From positions 1 to 64,000 of the forward strand of contig JAUYRZ010000091.1 in the NCBI GenBank assembly GCA_030695565.1: DNA of 64,000 bases, given 5' to 3'. Below the pieces are notes generated by a model. That model was given only the letters and a program-made list of their open reading frames with translations. It was not told the DNA's origin and searched no databases. Numbering within the stretch: the first letter of the stretch is position 1; each line of letters starts with the position of its first letter. Positions 1 to 7,668 of the stretch are shown in pieces. The translations under genes and the position numbers were made by a program. The DNA comes from Archangium sp. (GTDB lineage Bacteria; Myxococcota; Myxococcia; Myxococcales; Myxococcaceae).

Positions 1-2
1 AG

Positions 3-902
3 CGCCTGGTGTCGGCCGTGGCCGTGCAGGACGTGACGGTACTCCTGACGGGCGAGACGGGTACGGGCAAGGAGATGGTGGCCCGGGAGATCCACCGCCG
101 GTCCTCCCGAGCCTCCGGTCCCTTCGTCCCGGTGCACGCCGCGGCCCTTCCGCGCGGCCTCCTCGAGGGCGAGCTCTTCGGGGCCGAGAAGGGTGCTTTC
201 ACCGGCGCCGCGGAGCGAAGGATCGGTCGCTTCGAGCTCGCGAGCGGGGGCACGCTCTTCCTCGACGAGATAGGTGAGCTGCCGCCGGGCGCTCAGGCCA
301 AGCTGCTGCAGCTGCTGCAGAGCAAACAGTTCTACCCGCTGGGCTCCAATACGCTGCGCACCGCCAACATCCGGGTGATCGCCGCGGGCCACTCGCAGCT
401 CGAGGCGTCGGTGGTGGAGAAACGTTTCCGCGAAGATCTCTTCTACCGGCTCAACACCTTCACCGTGCGGGTGCCTTCGCTGGCTGAACGCCGCGACGAC
501 ATCGGGCCCATCCTGGAGCACCTGGTCACGCAGATCGCCTTCGGTCACTCCCTGGCCGCGCTGCCGCTCTCCACCAGCATGAGGGTGGCCTGCGAGACGA
601 TGGAGTGGCCGGGCAACGTGCGCCAGCTGCGCTCGCGCTTGGAGCAGGCGCTCATTCGTGCGGTGGCCGAACACGCGCCGCAGATCGAGTCGAGGCACCT
701 CGAGGGTCGTGCGCCCGCCCCCGAAGACGGGGCTGCCAACACCTTCGTCGAGGCCACCCGCACCTTCCAACGCGAGCTGCTGCGCCGCGAGCTGGAGTCG
801 TGCGAGTGGAACGTGAAGGAGGTCGCGCGCCGGCTCGATCTGACGCGCAGCCACGTCTACAACCTGATCCGCACCTTCGGCTTTCAGCGGGAGCCGAAGT
901 GA
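3..902 (+). CDS. Sigma-54-dependent transcriptional activator (5' truncated)
   Basis: An AAA+ enhancer-binding protein that remodels sigma-54 RNA polymerase. The open frame runs off the left edge, so any N-terminal sensory domain (often FHA or receiver in this phylum) is missing. Visible features are Walker A GETGTGKE, an intact GAFTGA loop that contacts sigma-54, a Walker B region (LFLDEIGEL) and the R-finger region (FREDLFYRL). The C-terminus carries a Fis-type helix-turn-helix ([22 protein letters not shown]). Because GAFTGA is intact, it should be a true sigma-54 activator. Its stop codon overlaps the GTG start of the next gene, so the two are probably translated together. The DNA target is not known. 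Confidence 0.93.
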   Translation, partial: RLVSAVAVQDVTVLLTGETGTGKEMVAREIHRRSSRASGPFVPVHAAALPRGLLEGELFGAEKGAFTGAAERRIGRFELASGGTLFLDEIGELPPGAQAKLLQLLQSKQFYPLGSNTLRTANIRVIAAGHSQLEASVVEKRFREDLFYRLNTFTVRVPSLAERRDDIGPILEHLVTQIAFGHSLAALPLSTSMRVACETMEWPGNVRQLRSRLEQALIRAVAEHAPQIESRHLEGRAPAPEDGAANTFVEATRTFQRELLRRELESCEWNVKEVARRLDLTRSHVYNLIRTFGFQREPK

Positions 903-1465
903 AGAAACGGCTGCACCTGATCATCGTCAGCTACCCCAGCCAGCTCGACGCCATGCTCGAAGAGATCGCGCACACCCTGGCGCGGGGAGCCAACGAAGAC
1001 CGGGTGGTGGAGCGCGCGCAGGAGGCCTCGCACGTGCGTTTCCTGATCAGGCTGTGGCACTTGCGGGATCGCGAGATTCACACGGTCGACCTGGTGGGCC
1101 ATGGGGGCGGGGGCCGGTTTCAGCTGGGCGACGAGCTCTTGTTCGCCAGCGACGGCACCGGGCTTCAGCTGATCGACGAATGGCGGCCGTTTCTCTCGGA
1201 GCAGGCCACCTTGCGCCTGCTGGGCTGCTCGGTCGCTGAGCGGGAGCGCTCACTGAGCGACGCGCGGATCTACGACGGTCCGAAGCTGCTGCGGCAACTT
1301 CACGCCCGGCTGGGGGCACGGCGACGGGTGTTGGCGCCCACCCGGGCCCTCTCCCCCCTCGACTACGGGCCTCGCGGGTTGAGCCCTGCGGCACGACGAT
1401 CGTTGTCAGGCAGTCCCATACCCAGGAGGAAACATGGCCGCAGCTCGCAACAACACGTCAGGTAG
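899..1465 (+). CDS. Small DUF4347/caspase-fold-like protein
   Basis: A 188-residue protein starting at a GTG that overlaps the TGA of the upstream activator. Mid-protein it has a hydrophobic strand followed by [16 protein letters not shown], then about 45 residues later [10 protein letters not shown]. This strand-His-Gly then strand-Gly-Cys arrangement is typical of DUF4347-type domains and of the His/Cys dyad in clan CD (caspase, CHAT) peptidases. The C-terminal 50 residues are Arg-rich and look unstructured; this part overlaps the start of the next gene. There is no signal peptide, so it should be cytoplasmic. Peptidase activity is inferred from the pattern only; it could be a non-catalytic member. 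Confidence 0.72.
   Translation: MKKRLHLIIVSYPSQLDAMLEEIAHTLARGANEDRVVERAQEASHVRFLIRLWHLRDREIHTVDLVGHGGGGRFQLGDELLFASDGTGLQLIDEWRPFLSEQATLRLLGCSVAERERSLSDARIYDGPKLLRQLHARLGARRRVLAPTRALSPLDYGPRGLSPAARRSLSGSPIPRRKHGRSSQQHVR
1424..1430 (+). promoter_or_regulatory. Strong Shine-Dalgarno (AGGAGGA)
   Basis: The AGGAGGA sequence lies 3 nt before the ATG at 1434 and inside the coding region of the preceding gene. It settles the start of the 138-residue protein and implies that this protein is initiated independently. Confidence 0.7.
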
Positions 1466-1850
1466 CCGGGACAAGCGCAAATCGACCACGCAGCCCGTCG
1501 GAGAGGTCAGCGAGCTGCTCACCTTCTGGGATCGCGCCTTCGACTTGAAGAACGGGTACCGCGGCCTCACCGTCGAGGTGCTCGAGCGGAAGAACAACGT
1601 CCTCTCGTTCTACGTGCTCGACGAAGAAGGCAACCCGCAGCGGCGCGAGGGAGAGCTGCCCTTCACCATCAACCTCGACGACGGCATGGAGGTGTGGAGC
1701 TCGTTGCCTTCGACCGCTCAGGACGTCGACCCCGAATCGAGCCAGCGCATCGGCTACCTCTTCGTGGGCAAACAGTGGCTCGTTCGCCACCAGGGCGACA
1801 TTCGGGTGAAGGGCGGCGGGGCAAAGTGGCCCGTCAAGGCGTCACTCTGA
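1434..1850 (+). CDS. Hypothetical protein, 138 aa
   Basis: Not recognised. It starts at an ATG just after a near-perfect Shine-Dalgarno sequence and overlaps the 3' end of the caspase-like gene by 32 nt in another frame. The first 20 residues are polar and basic (Ser/Arg/Lys/Thr-rich). The rest looks like a compact soluble domain with alternating hydrophobic strands (LTVEVLERKNNVLSFYVLD). It has no signal peptide, membrane segment or cysteine. Gene order suggests that it acts with the activator and the caspase-like protein. Its last codons overlap tail-to-tail by 9 nt with the convergent kinase gene. Confidence 0.75.
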   Translation: MAAARNNTSGSRDKRKSTTQPVGEVSELLTFWDRAFDLKNGYRGLTVEVLERKNNVLSFYVLDEEGNPQRREGELPFTINLDDGMEVWSSLPSTAQDVDPESSQRIGYLFVGKQWLVRHQGDIRVKGGGAKWPVKASL

Positions 1851-4800
1851 AGCGCAGCGCACGCCCAGCGCGAAGTCGACGGTGGTGGCAGGCCGCGAGT
1901 TGAGGAAACCAATCTTCGTGGGCGGCGAGCCTGGGGGAAAATCCCAGTTGGCGCCGACCATCTGGCGCAGCCCGGTCACCTCGCCGTGCTCGACATCCTC
2001 GAGGGCGTCCTCGCCGGTCCACTCCGAGACGTTGCCCAGCAGATCGAACACGCCCTCTTCCGTCACGTCGCCCCGGCAGCTGCCGATGGGCGCCATCCAC
2101 TCCGCGCCGTCGTCGAGGCCCTGCAGGTTGGCCGCGCACCCCTCGACCCGCTTTCCGAGGGTCTGGGGGTGCGACTGCGCAGCGCGCCGCCACTCAGCCA
2201 GCGTGGGAAGCCGGCGCCCGAAGTAGGCGCAGAACCGCTCGGCCACGAACGCGTCGATGGCCACCAGGGGGAGCCGGGGCAGGCCTTGCTGAGCGAAGAA
2301 GGGGGGGACCTGAGAGCGTCGATCACCCGTCAGCCCGGTCAGCCGCGAGTACACCTCCCAGCTTTCGTTGGGCGCCTCGGTGCGATCGAGCGCGAACGAA
2401 CCTCCGTCGGCCGCCGTGAACCGCACCATGCCCGCGCGCGTCGCAACGCACGTCGGTACCCGAATGCGCAGCACTTCGGGAGGCGACTGGCGTTCGGCAT
2501 AGCCCGGGAGCGAACGCGCGAAGAGCCAGGACGAACCGCAGTCGCCTCTCCCGGTGAACTCGAAGAAGACCGCGTCCGTGCCGATCTCCACCACCTCACG
2601 AAGGTGACCCGATGCGTCGATGGTTCGATCAGAGCGTTTGACCTCGAGCTCTTTGCCCCGGTGCGGAGGATCGGTGCGGGTGGCCGCGTAGATGCGCCAG
2701 TCGAGCTGAGGCAAGGTCGCAGCCGAGACGGGCGTGTCCACCAGCTTTTCGGCGTCCCAGTCGAAGGGCTCCAGCACCAGCTCGAAGCGGCCCACGTCAC
2801 CGGCGGCCAGGCGAATCAACTCCTGCTGCGCGATGGCTTCGCGCTCCTTCTCCCTGAACGCCACCGCGGCCGTGCCCAGGAACAGCGCGATGAGCGTGAT
2901 GGCACTGAATGAGCCGATGAGCGCCAGCCGCTTGCGCCGCTCCAGCGCGACCTGCCGCGAGCGCCCTGCTTCGAGGAACTCGCGCGGCGTGGAGGTGAGC
3001 GAAACGTTCCACTTCTCCACCCGGCGCAGCGCGTCGAGCAGCGCGTCGTTCACCCAGGTCTCGTCGGAGCGCCGGCCTCGCTTGTCCCAGATCGTCGCCG
3101 CCTGTTCGATCTCCTGCGTCAGCGTGCGCGACTCCTGCGTCTCCAGCAGCCAGCGATGGAGCTGCGGCCAGGTCGAAACCAACGACTCGTGCGCCACCTC
3201 GAGCAGCGGCTCACCGGTGTCTTCATGCCGGGTGGTCACCAGCAGCCGCTGGTTCAATAGCCTGTCGAGCGCGGCGGCCGCCTCGGGCACCAGCCCCTGC
3301 AGCAATTCGTCACGGGTGCGCGGCTTACGGGTGCCGTCTGCGTTCACCAGGCGGAGCATCAACGCGCGGGTGAGCCGGCGTTCTGCGGGCAACAACTCCG
3401 AGACGAGCCGCTCGGCGTGCGTGGCGAGCGCCCCCACCGCGCCGCCCATCGCGTCGTACTCACGGCGCAACACCAGCCGCCGCTGGGCATCGCGCCGCTC
3501 CCAGAGGGCCTGGCAGGCGAACTGAAGGAGCGGGAGCGCCGCGGGCAAGCCCACCAGGTCAGCGGCGATCTGGCCGGGCAGTGAGGGCTCATCGGGCGCG
3601 TGGTTCACCCGCGAAAGCGGCCCCAACACGGCCGCCTCCAACGCCGCCCGGCCGAGCGGGCGCAGCACCAGCACCGCTTGGAGGGCCGAGGTCAGCTCGG
3701 GCACGGCGGCGAACACCCCGAGGAAGTCGGAGCGCACCGTCACCATCACCCGCCACGGCTCGTCGGGAGAGGCCGCCAGCGACAACGCGCGCAGCACCTT
3801 CGCGCGTTCGTCTTCATCGCCCAGCGTCACCAGCTCTTCGAATTGATCGATGAACAGCAAGACGCGGCCCGCAAGCGCGCGGCGTCGCAGCTCGTTCACC
3901 AGGCCCGCGGGCTTGTCCAGCGCCGCCACCTCGCAGCCGAGCGCAGCAGCGAGGCTCGCGCAGGGGCGGCGGCCGGGCCGCAAGGCGATGACCTCCCAGG
4001 CGCCCGACTCGCGCAGCCGCGGCACCACGCCGGCAAAGACGAACGAGCTCTTGCCCACTCCGGAAGGGCCGACCACCGGTACCAACGCGTCGGTGCGCAG
4101 CCGCTCCAACGCCGCGTCGATCTCCGCCGCCCGGCCGTGAAAGTCGGGGGCGTCGGCTTCAGAGAACGCCTCCAGCCCGCGGAAAGGAGAGCGGCCCTCC
4201 TCGATCTCACGCCCCGAGAGCAGCCGATCGAGGCGCGTCACCACGTCGGCTGCCGAAGGCCGCTCGTGCGGGTCGAGGCGCAGGCACTCGCTGACCAACG
4301 ACGAGCACGCTGCCGACTGCACCCGCGCCCCGATCACCACGGGCCGGGGCGAAAACACCAGCTGCGCCAGCTCCTGGTTCGTGAACGGTCGCGCGCCTTC
4401 GATGGCCTCGTGCATCAGCACGCCCAACGCCCAGAGATCGATCGCCGCGCGAGGCACCCCACCCGTCCACCGTTCGGGCGCCATGTACGCGGGCGTGCCG
4501 GAAGCGGCCGAGACGTCGGTGCCCACCAGGCGCGCGAGCCCGAAATCCACCACGCGCACCCGGCCATCGCGGGGCACCAGCACGTTCTCGGGCTTGAGAT
4601 CCGCGTGCACCACGTCGTGCCGGTGCGCCTCGGCGAGGGCCTCGGCGATCGCCCGCGCGACCCGCAGGGCTTCAGGCACCGTCAACGGTCCACGATCGAG
4701 CCGTTCACGCAGGGTCTCGCCATCCAGATACTCGAGCGCGAGCCAGGGCCGGCCGTGAAAATCGCCCGCCGCGTAGACGGTGACGATGTGCGGGTGGTTG

Positions 4801-5069
4801 AAGCTCGCGGTGGTGCGGCTCTCCACGCGAAAACGCTCCAGGCTCTTTTGGTCGAGCGCGGCGCCCTTGACGAACTTGAGCGCGACGCGCCGCCCGAGTT
4901 GCTCATCGATCGCCAGGTAGACCTCGCCCATCGCACCGCTCGCCACCAGGCGGGAGATCCGGAAGGTGTCGATCACCTGGCCGGGCTGCAGGGAAGACGC
5001 GTCAGCCCTCTCCCCGGCCCTCTCCTCCTCGGGGGAGCGGGAGACAGGCGTGCGCTCTCGGTGACTCAC
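1842..5069 (-). CDS. Ser/Thr kinase - nSTAND1 NTPase - FGE-sulfatase-like fusion
   Basis: A 1075-residue protein if started at the GTG that overlaps the TGA of the upstream kinase. Residues about 35-285 form a protein kinase with an AMGEVYLA glycine loop, Lys65, HADLKPEN and DFG; the usual HRD Arg is Ala. Residues about 293-640 are an nSTAND1-type NTPase with Walker A GPSGVGKSS (333-341) and Walker B LLFIDQFEEL. A single membrane helix lies near 715-737. The C-terminus (about 940-1075) is an FGE-sulfatase-like domain with RLPTLAEWRRAA and LLGNVSEWTGE, but without the paired catalytic Cys of formylglycine-generating enzyme, so it is probably a C-lectin-like sensing domain outside the membrane. 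It may be a transmembrane sensor with a kinase output gated by the NTPase. A dispersed repeat encodes much of residues 8-22, so the real start is uncertain. Confidence 0.88.
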   Translation of the reverse strand: MSHRERTPVSRSPEEERAGERADASSLQPGQVIDTFRISRLVASGAMGEVYLAIDEQLGRRVALKFVKGAALDQKSLERFRVESRTTASFNHPHIVTVYAAGDFHGRPWLALEYLDGETLRERLDRGPLTVPEALRVARAIAEALAEAHRHDVVHADLKPENVLVPRDGRVRVVDFGLARLVGTDVSAASGTPAYMAPERWTGGVPRAAIDLWALGVLMHEAIEGARPFTNQELAQLVFSPRPVVIGARVQSAACSSLVSECLRLDPHERPSAADVVTRLDRLLSGREIEEGRSPFRGLEAFSEADAPDFHGRAAEIDAALERLRTDALVPVVGPSGVGKSSFVFAGVVPRLRESGAWEVIALRPGRRPCASLAAALGCEVAALDKPAGLVNELRRRALAGRVLLFIDQFEELVTLGDEDERAKVLRALSLAASPDEPWRVMVTVRSDFLGVFAAVPELTSALQAVLVLRPLGRAALEAAVLGPLSRVNHAPDEPSLPGQIAADLVGLPAALPLLQFACQALWERRDAQRRLVLRREYDAMGGAVGALATHAERLVSELLPAERRLTRALMLRLVNADGTRKPRTRDELLQGLVPEAAAALDRLLNQRLLVTTRHEDTGEPLLEVAHESLVSTWPQLHRWLLETQESRTLTQEIEQAATIWDKRGRRSDETWVNDALLDALRRVEKWNVSLTSTPREFLEAGRSRQVALERRKRLALIGSFSAITLIALFLGTAAVAFREKEREAIAQQELIRLAAGDVGRFELVLEPFDWDAEKLVDTPVSAATLPQLDWRIYAATRTDPPHRGKELEVKRSDRTIDASGHLREVVEIGTDAVFFEFTGRGDCGSSWLFARSLPGYAERQSPPEVLRIRVPTCVATRAGMVRFTAADGGSFALDRTEAPNESWEVYSRLTGLTGDRRSQVPPFFAQQGLPRLPLVAIDAFVAERFCAYFGRRLPTLAEWRRAAQSHPQTLGKRVEGCAANLQGLDDGAEWMAPIGSCRGDVTEEGVFDLLGNVSEWTGEDALEDVEHGEVTGLRQMVGANWDFPPGSPPTKIGFLNSRPATTVDFALGVRCASE
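5006..5047. repeat. Dispersed palindromic repeat, copy 1 (inside coding sequence)
   Basis: This copy contains two CCCTCTCC units facing a GGGGGAGCGGGAGA arm. It is nearly identical to the copy at 31334-31383, including the flanking GTCAG and GACAGG. It lies at the 3' side of the PEGA kinase gene and within the first codons of the kinase-STAND gene. Confidence 0.7.
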
Positions 5070-7141
5070 TGGAGGAAGTTGACCTGTACCTTCACGGTCT
5101 GATTCGCCTCGACGCGTACGAGCTTCGTCTGGGGCGGGTACTCGGGGTTGGTGAAGGTGCAGGCGTAATTGCCCACCGGGACCAGCTTGTCCTGGAAGGG
5201 CGTGGTGTCCTTGATGCCCGCTTCGCGGCACTCCACCTCGGCCCACGGCTTGACCACGAAGCGCACGGTGCCCCGGCCGGTGGCCACCTCGACCGGGGTC
5301 TTCACCAGCGGCGTCTTGACGGTGGTCTTGCCCTGCACCTTGAGGGTGTACCGATGCGGGTCTTCGGCGCCTTCACCGACGGTGATGCGCTCGGTGACCG
5401 GTTGGTACCCGGCCAGCTCGAGGTGCACCTCGACCGCCGACTTGAAAGGCAACGAACGGGAGAACGGGGTGACCCCTGCCACCTCACCGTTGAGCTTCAC
5501 CTCGGCGCCCTCGGGCTCGGAGTCGATGGTCATCAACGAGGTGCTCACCACCGGCACGGGGTTGGTCACCTCGGGCTTGATCACTTCAGGCAGCGTGGAC
5601 TTCTCGGGCTCGAGCATGACCTTCAGGGTCTCAGGCACGCCGGCCTTGAGCGTCACGGAACGCGGCTGGGAGACGTAGCCTGGCATTTCCACCAGCAACG
5701 ACAGCGCACCGGGGTCGAGCTCCTTCGTGCACGGTGTGGTGCAGAACGGCTCTCCGTTCCGTTTCACGGTGGCGCCGGAGGGCTCGGAATCGAGGTTCAA
5801 CTGCGCGAGCTCAGGCGTGCCGCTGAGCGCCCACAACCCGAGCGCGGCCATCGCCACCAGCACGCCGAGGCCCAGGGCGATGACCGGCAGCTTGCGCGAG
5901 GTCGCGTTCTGCGTGGGCATGCTCGCTTCGGTGTGCGCGGTGTCGAAACGCAGCTCCGGGATGGGCCGGGAGGGTGGTGACTCCGGCGCGCGATCGAGGC
6001 TCTTGCGCGAGCTCGCGCCTGAACGACTGCCGGGGCGCTCGGCGGTGGTCTCCTCCAGCTCGCGTTTCGGCCTGGCCTGGCTGGGGGTGCCGCGCAGCGA
6101 CTTCGTCTGCCGGGGCAGCCGATCGAACGAGGGGGTGGCACGTTCGGGGGCGGGATCTTCACCGCGCGACGAATCGGCGGTCTCGATCAGCAGGCGGCCT
6201 TCTTCCTGCTCGTGCTTGAGACGCTCCGCGTAGATGTCGCGCATGAACTCCGCGAGCGCGGCGCTGCTGGCCGAGATCGCGTGAGACATGAGCCAGCTCT
6301 CCAGGGCCGCGCCGAGCTGCCGCGCTTCGGAGAACCGCACCGTGCGATCCTTCGCCAGCGCCTTCATCACGATCGCGTCGAGATCGGCCGGCACCCGATC
6401 GTTCACCTGCGAAGGCGGCGCGAGCTTGCACTCGGTCACCGCGTTGAGCGTCTGAATGTCGGTGGCGCGTTTGAACAACCGCGTGCCGGTGAGCAATTCG
6501 TAGAGCACCACGCCCAGCGCGAAGATGTCGGTGCGGCAGTCGATGGGTTGACCGGCCGCCTGCTCCGGCGACATGTACGAGTACTTGCCCTTGAGCACGC
6601 CCGACTTGGTGACCGTGGCCTGGTCGGCGGCCTTGGCGATGCCGAAGTCGACGATCTTCACTCCGCCCTCGAACGACACGAGGATGTTCTGGGGCGAGAT
6701 GTCACGGTGCACGATGTTGAGCGCGCGCCCGCTGCCGTCGAGCTTCTTGTGCGCGTAGTCGAGGCCCGCGCACGACTCGATGATGATCCGGCAGATCAAC
6801 GCGACGGGAATGGGCTTGCCCACCTTGTCGGCGTGCTTCCACACCCGGCGCACGTCTTCGCCGTGGATGAACTCCATGGCGATGAAGAAGCTGTCGTCTT
6901 GTGCGCCGAGGTCGAAGATCTGCACCACGTTGGGGTGGTTGAGCCGCGCGGCGATGCGCGCCTCATCCAGGAACATGGTGATGAACTCTTCGTTCTCCGC
7001 GAGGTGAGGGAGGATCCGTTTGACCACCAACAGCTTCTCGAAGCCCTCAGGCCCCAGCTGACGCGCCAGATAGATCTGGGCCATGCCTCCAGTGGCGAGC
7101 TTCTTCAGGAGTTGGTAGCGGCCGTAGGTTTCGAGAGACAC
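5066..7141 (-). CDS. PknB-type Ser/Thr protein kinase with PEGA domains
   Basis: A 691-residue Hanks-type kinase with a GTG start. The kinase domain (about 7-280) has the glycine loop (TGGMAQIYLA), an intact HRDISPQN catalytic loop, DFG (IVDFGIA) and an activation segment ending in SPEQ. A Pro/Ser/Arg-rich linker follows, then one membrane helix near residues 415-440. Outside the membrane there are two PEGA repeats (LDSEPSGATVKRNGE and IDSEPEGAEVKLNGE) and a third degenerate module at the C-terminus. PEGA domains are predicted to bind the cell wall or surface proteins. It is followed directly (GTGA overlap) by the kinase-STAND gene, so the two may be co-expressed. Its substrate is unknown. 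Confidence 0.94.
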   Translation of the reverse strand: MSLETYGRYQLLKKLATGGMAQIYLARQLGPEGFEKLLVVKRILPHLAENEEFITMFLDEARIAARLNHPNVVQIFDLGAQDDSFFIAMEFIHGEDVRRVWKHADKVGKPIPVALICRIIIESCAGLDYAHKKLDGSGRALNIVHRDISPQNILVSFEGGVKIVDFGIAKAADQATVTKSGVLKGKYSYMSPEQAAGQPIDCRTDIFALGVVLYELLTGTRLFKRATDIQTLNAVTECKLAPPSQVNDRVPADLDAIVMKALAKDRTVRFSEARQLGAALESWLMSHAISASSAALAEFMRDIYAERLKHEQEEGRLLIETADSSRGEDPAPERATPSFDRLPRQTKSLRGTPSQARPKRELEETTAERPGSRSGASSRKSLDRAPESPPSRPIPELRFDTAHTEASMPTQNATSRKLPVIALGLGVLVAMAALGLWALSGTPELAQLNLDSEPSGATVKRNGEPFCTTPCTKELDPGALSLLVEMPGYVSQPRSVTLKAGVPETLKVMLEPEKSTLPEVIKPEVTNPVPVVSTSLMTIDSEPEGAEVKLNGEVAGVTPFSRSLPFKSAVEVHLELAGYQPVTERITVGEGAEDPHRYTLKVQGKTTVKTPLVKTPVEVATGRGTVRFVVKPWAEVECREAGIKDTTPFQDKLVPVGNYACTFTNPEYPPQTKLVRVEANQTVKVQVNFLQ

Positions 7142-7209
7142 GGGGAAACAGGTCCGATGCTAGGTCCAGCACACGAGTGGCGCAAACACCCGAAATACGG
7201 AGTGAAGCG

Positions 7210-7545
7210 TCACCGGCGTGTGACGCGCCGTCTCGTCTCACGCGTCTCGCGCATCAACTGTTCCAACGCGTCGAGCTTCCGCTGCAATACGGGGAACAAC
7301 AGCCGGTTGTCGTCGACCAGGTCGAACAAACGCAGAATCTCGTCGACCTCCTGCTCGATGACCTCGGCCCGCTCCGAGCTGATGCGCCGCAGCAGCAGGT
7401 CAGCGCCCGCCTCGATCAGCACGCGGGCCACCGCGTCGCGGGAGGCGAGCGGCTCCTGCTTCTTCTGCCCCAGGCCCTGAATGACCCGGAGCTTCGGTGC
7501 TTCGGCAAGAGAGAATTCGAGCTGTCGGTCGTCGCGCTTCACCAT
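7210..7545 (-). CDS. Hypothetical protein, 111 aa
   Basis: Not recognised. It is a soluble, highly charged and mainly helical protein beginning MVKRDDRQLEFSL, with a predicted amphipathic region rich in Leu, Glu and Arg (VEQEVDEILRLFDLVDD-like stretch) and a basic tail. There is no signal peptide or membrane segment. An upstream ATG-less extension of the frame exists, but composition and the absence of good start codons favour this start. It lies 68 nt upstream of the PEGA kinase in the same direction and is probably expressed with it. Helix bundles of this type are often regulatory or structural; nothing specific can be said. Confidence 0.6.
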   Translation of the reverse strand: MVKRDDRQLEFSLAEAPKLRVIQGLGQKKQEPLASRDAVARVLIEAGADLLLRRISSERAEVIEQEVDEILRLFDLVDDNRLLFPVLQRKLDALEQLMRETRETRRRVTRR

Positions 7546-7653
7546 GAAGGAGCACCATACGAGCCCGGACTGACAGGGGAATTTTGTGACCGTTTCCCTG
7601 CGACCACCCTGTAGCGGGACACGCTTTCGAGGCCGATTCTCCGTTGAACGTCG

Positions 7654-7659
7654 TACACT
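7654..7659 (+). promoter_or_regulatory. Candidate -10 element (TACACT)
   Basis: TACACT lies 9 nt upstream of the ATG at 7669, with no Shine-Dalgarno sequence between. A start site about 7 nt downstream would give an almost leaderless mRNA. The same arrangement recurs before several genes in the window. No convincing -35 is visible. Confidence 0.35.
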
Positions 7660-7668
7660 CCGCGCCGC

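Noticed and set aside
1053..1066. TGGCACTTGC as a possible sigma-54 promoter
   Set aside because: The -24 and -12 parts are adjacent; a true site needs about 5 nt between TGGCAC and TTGC. It is also inside a coding region.
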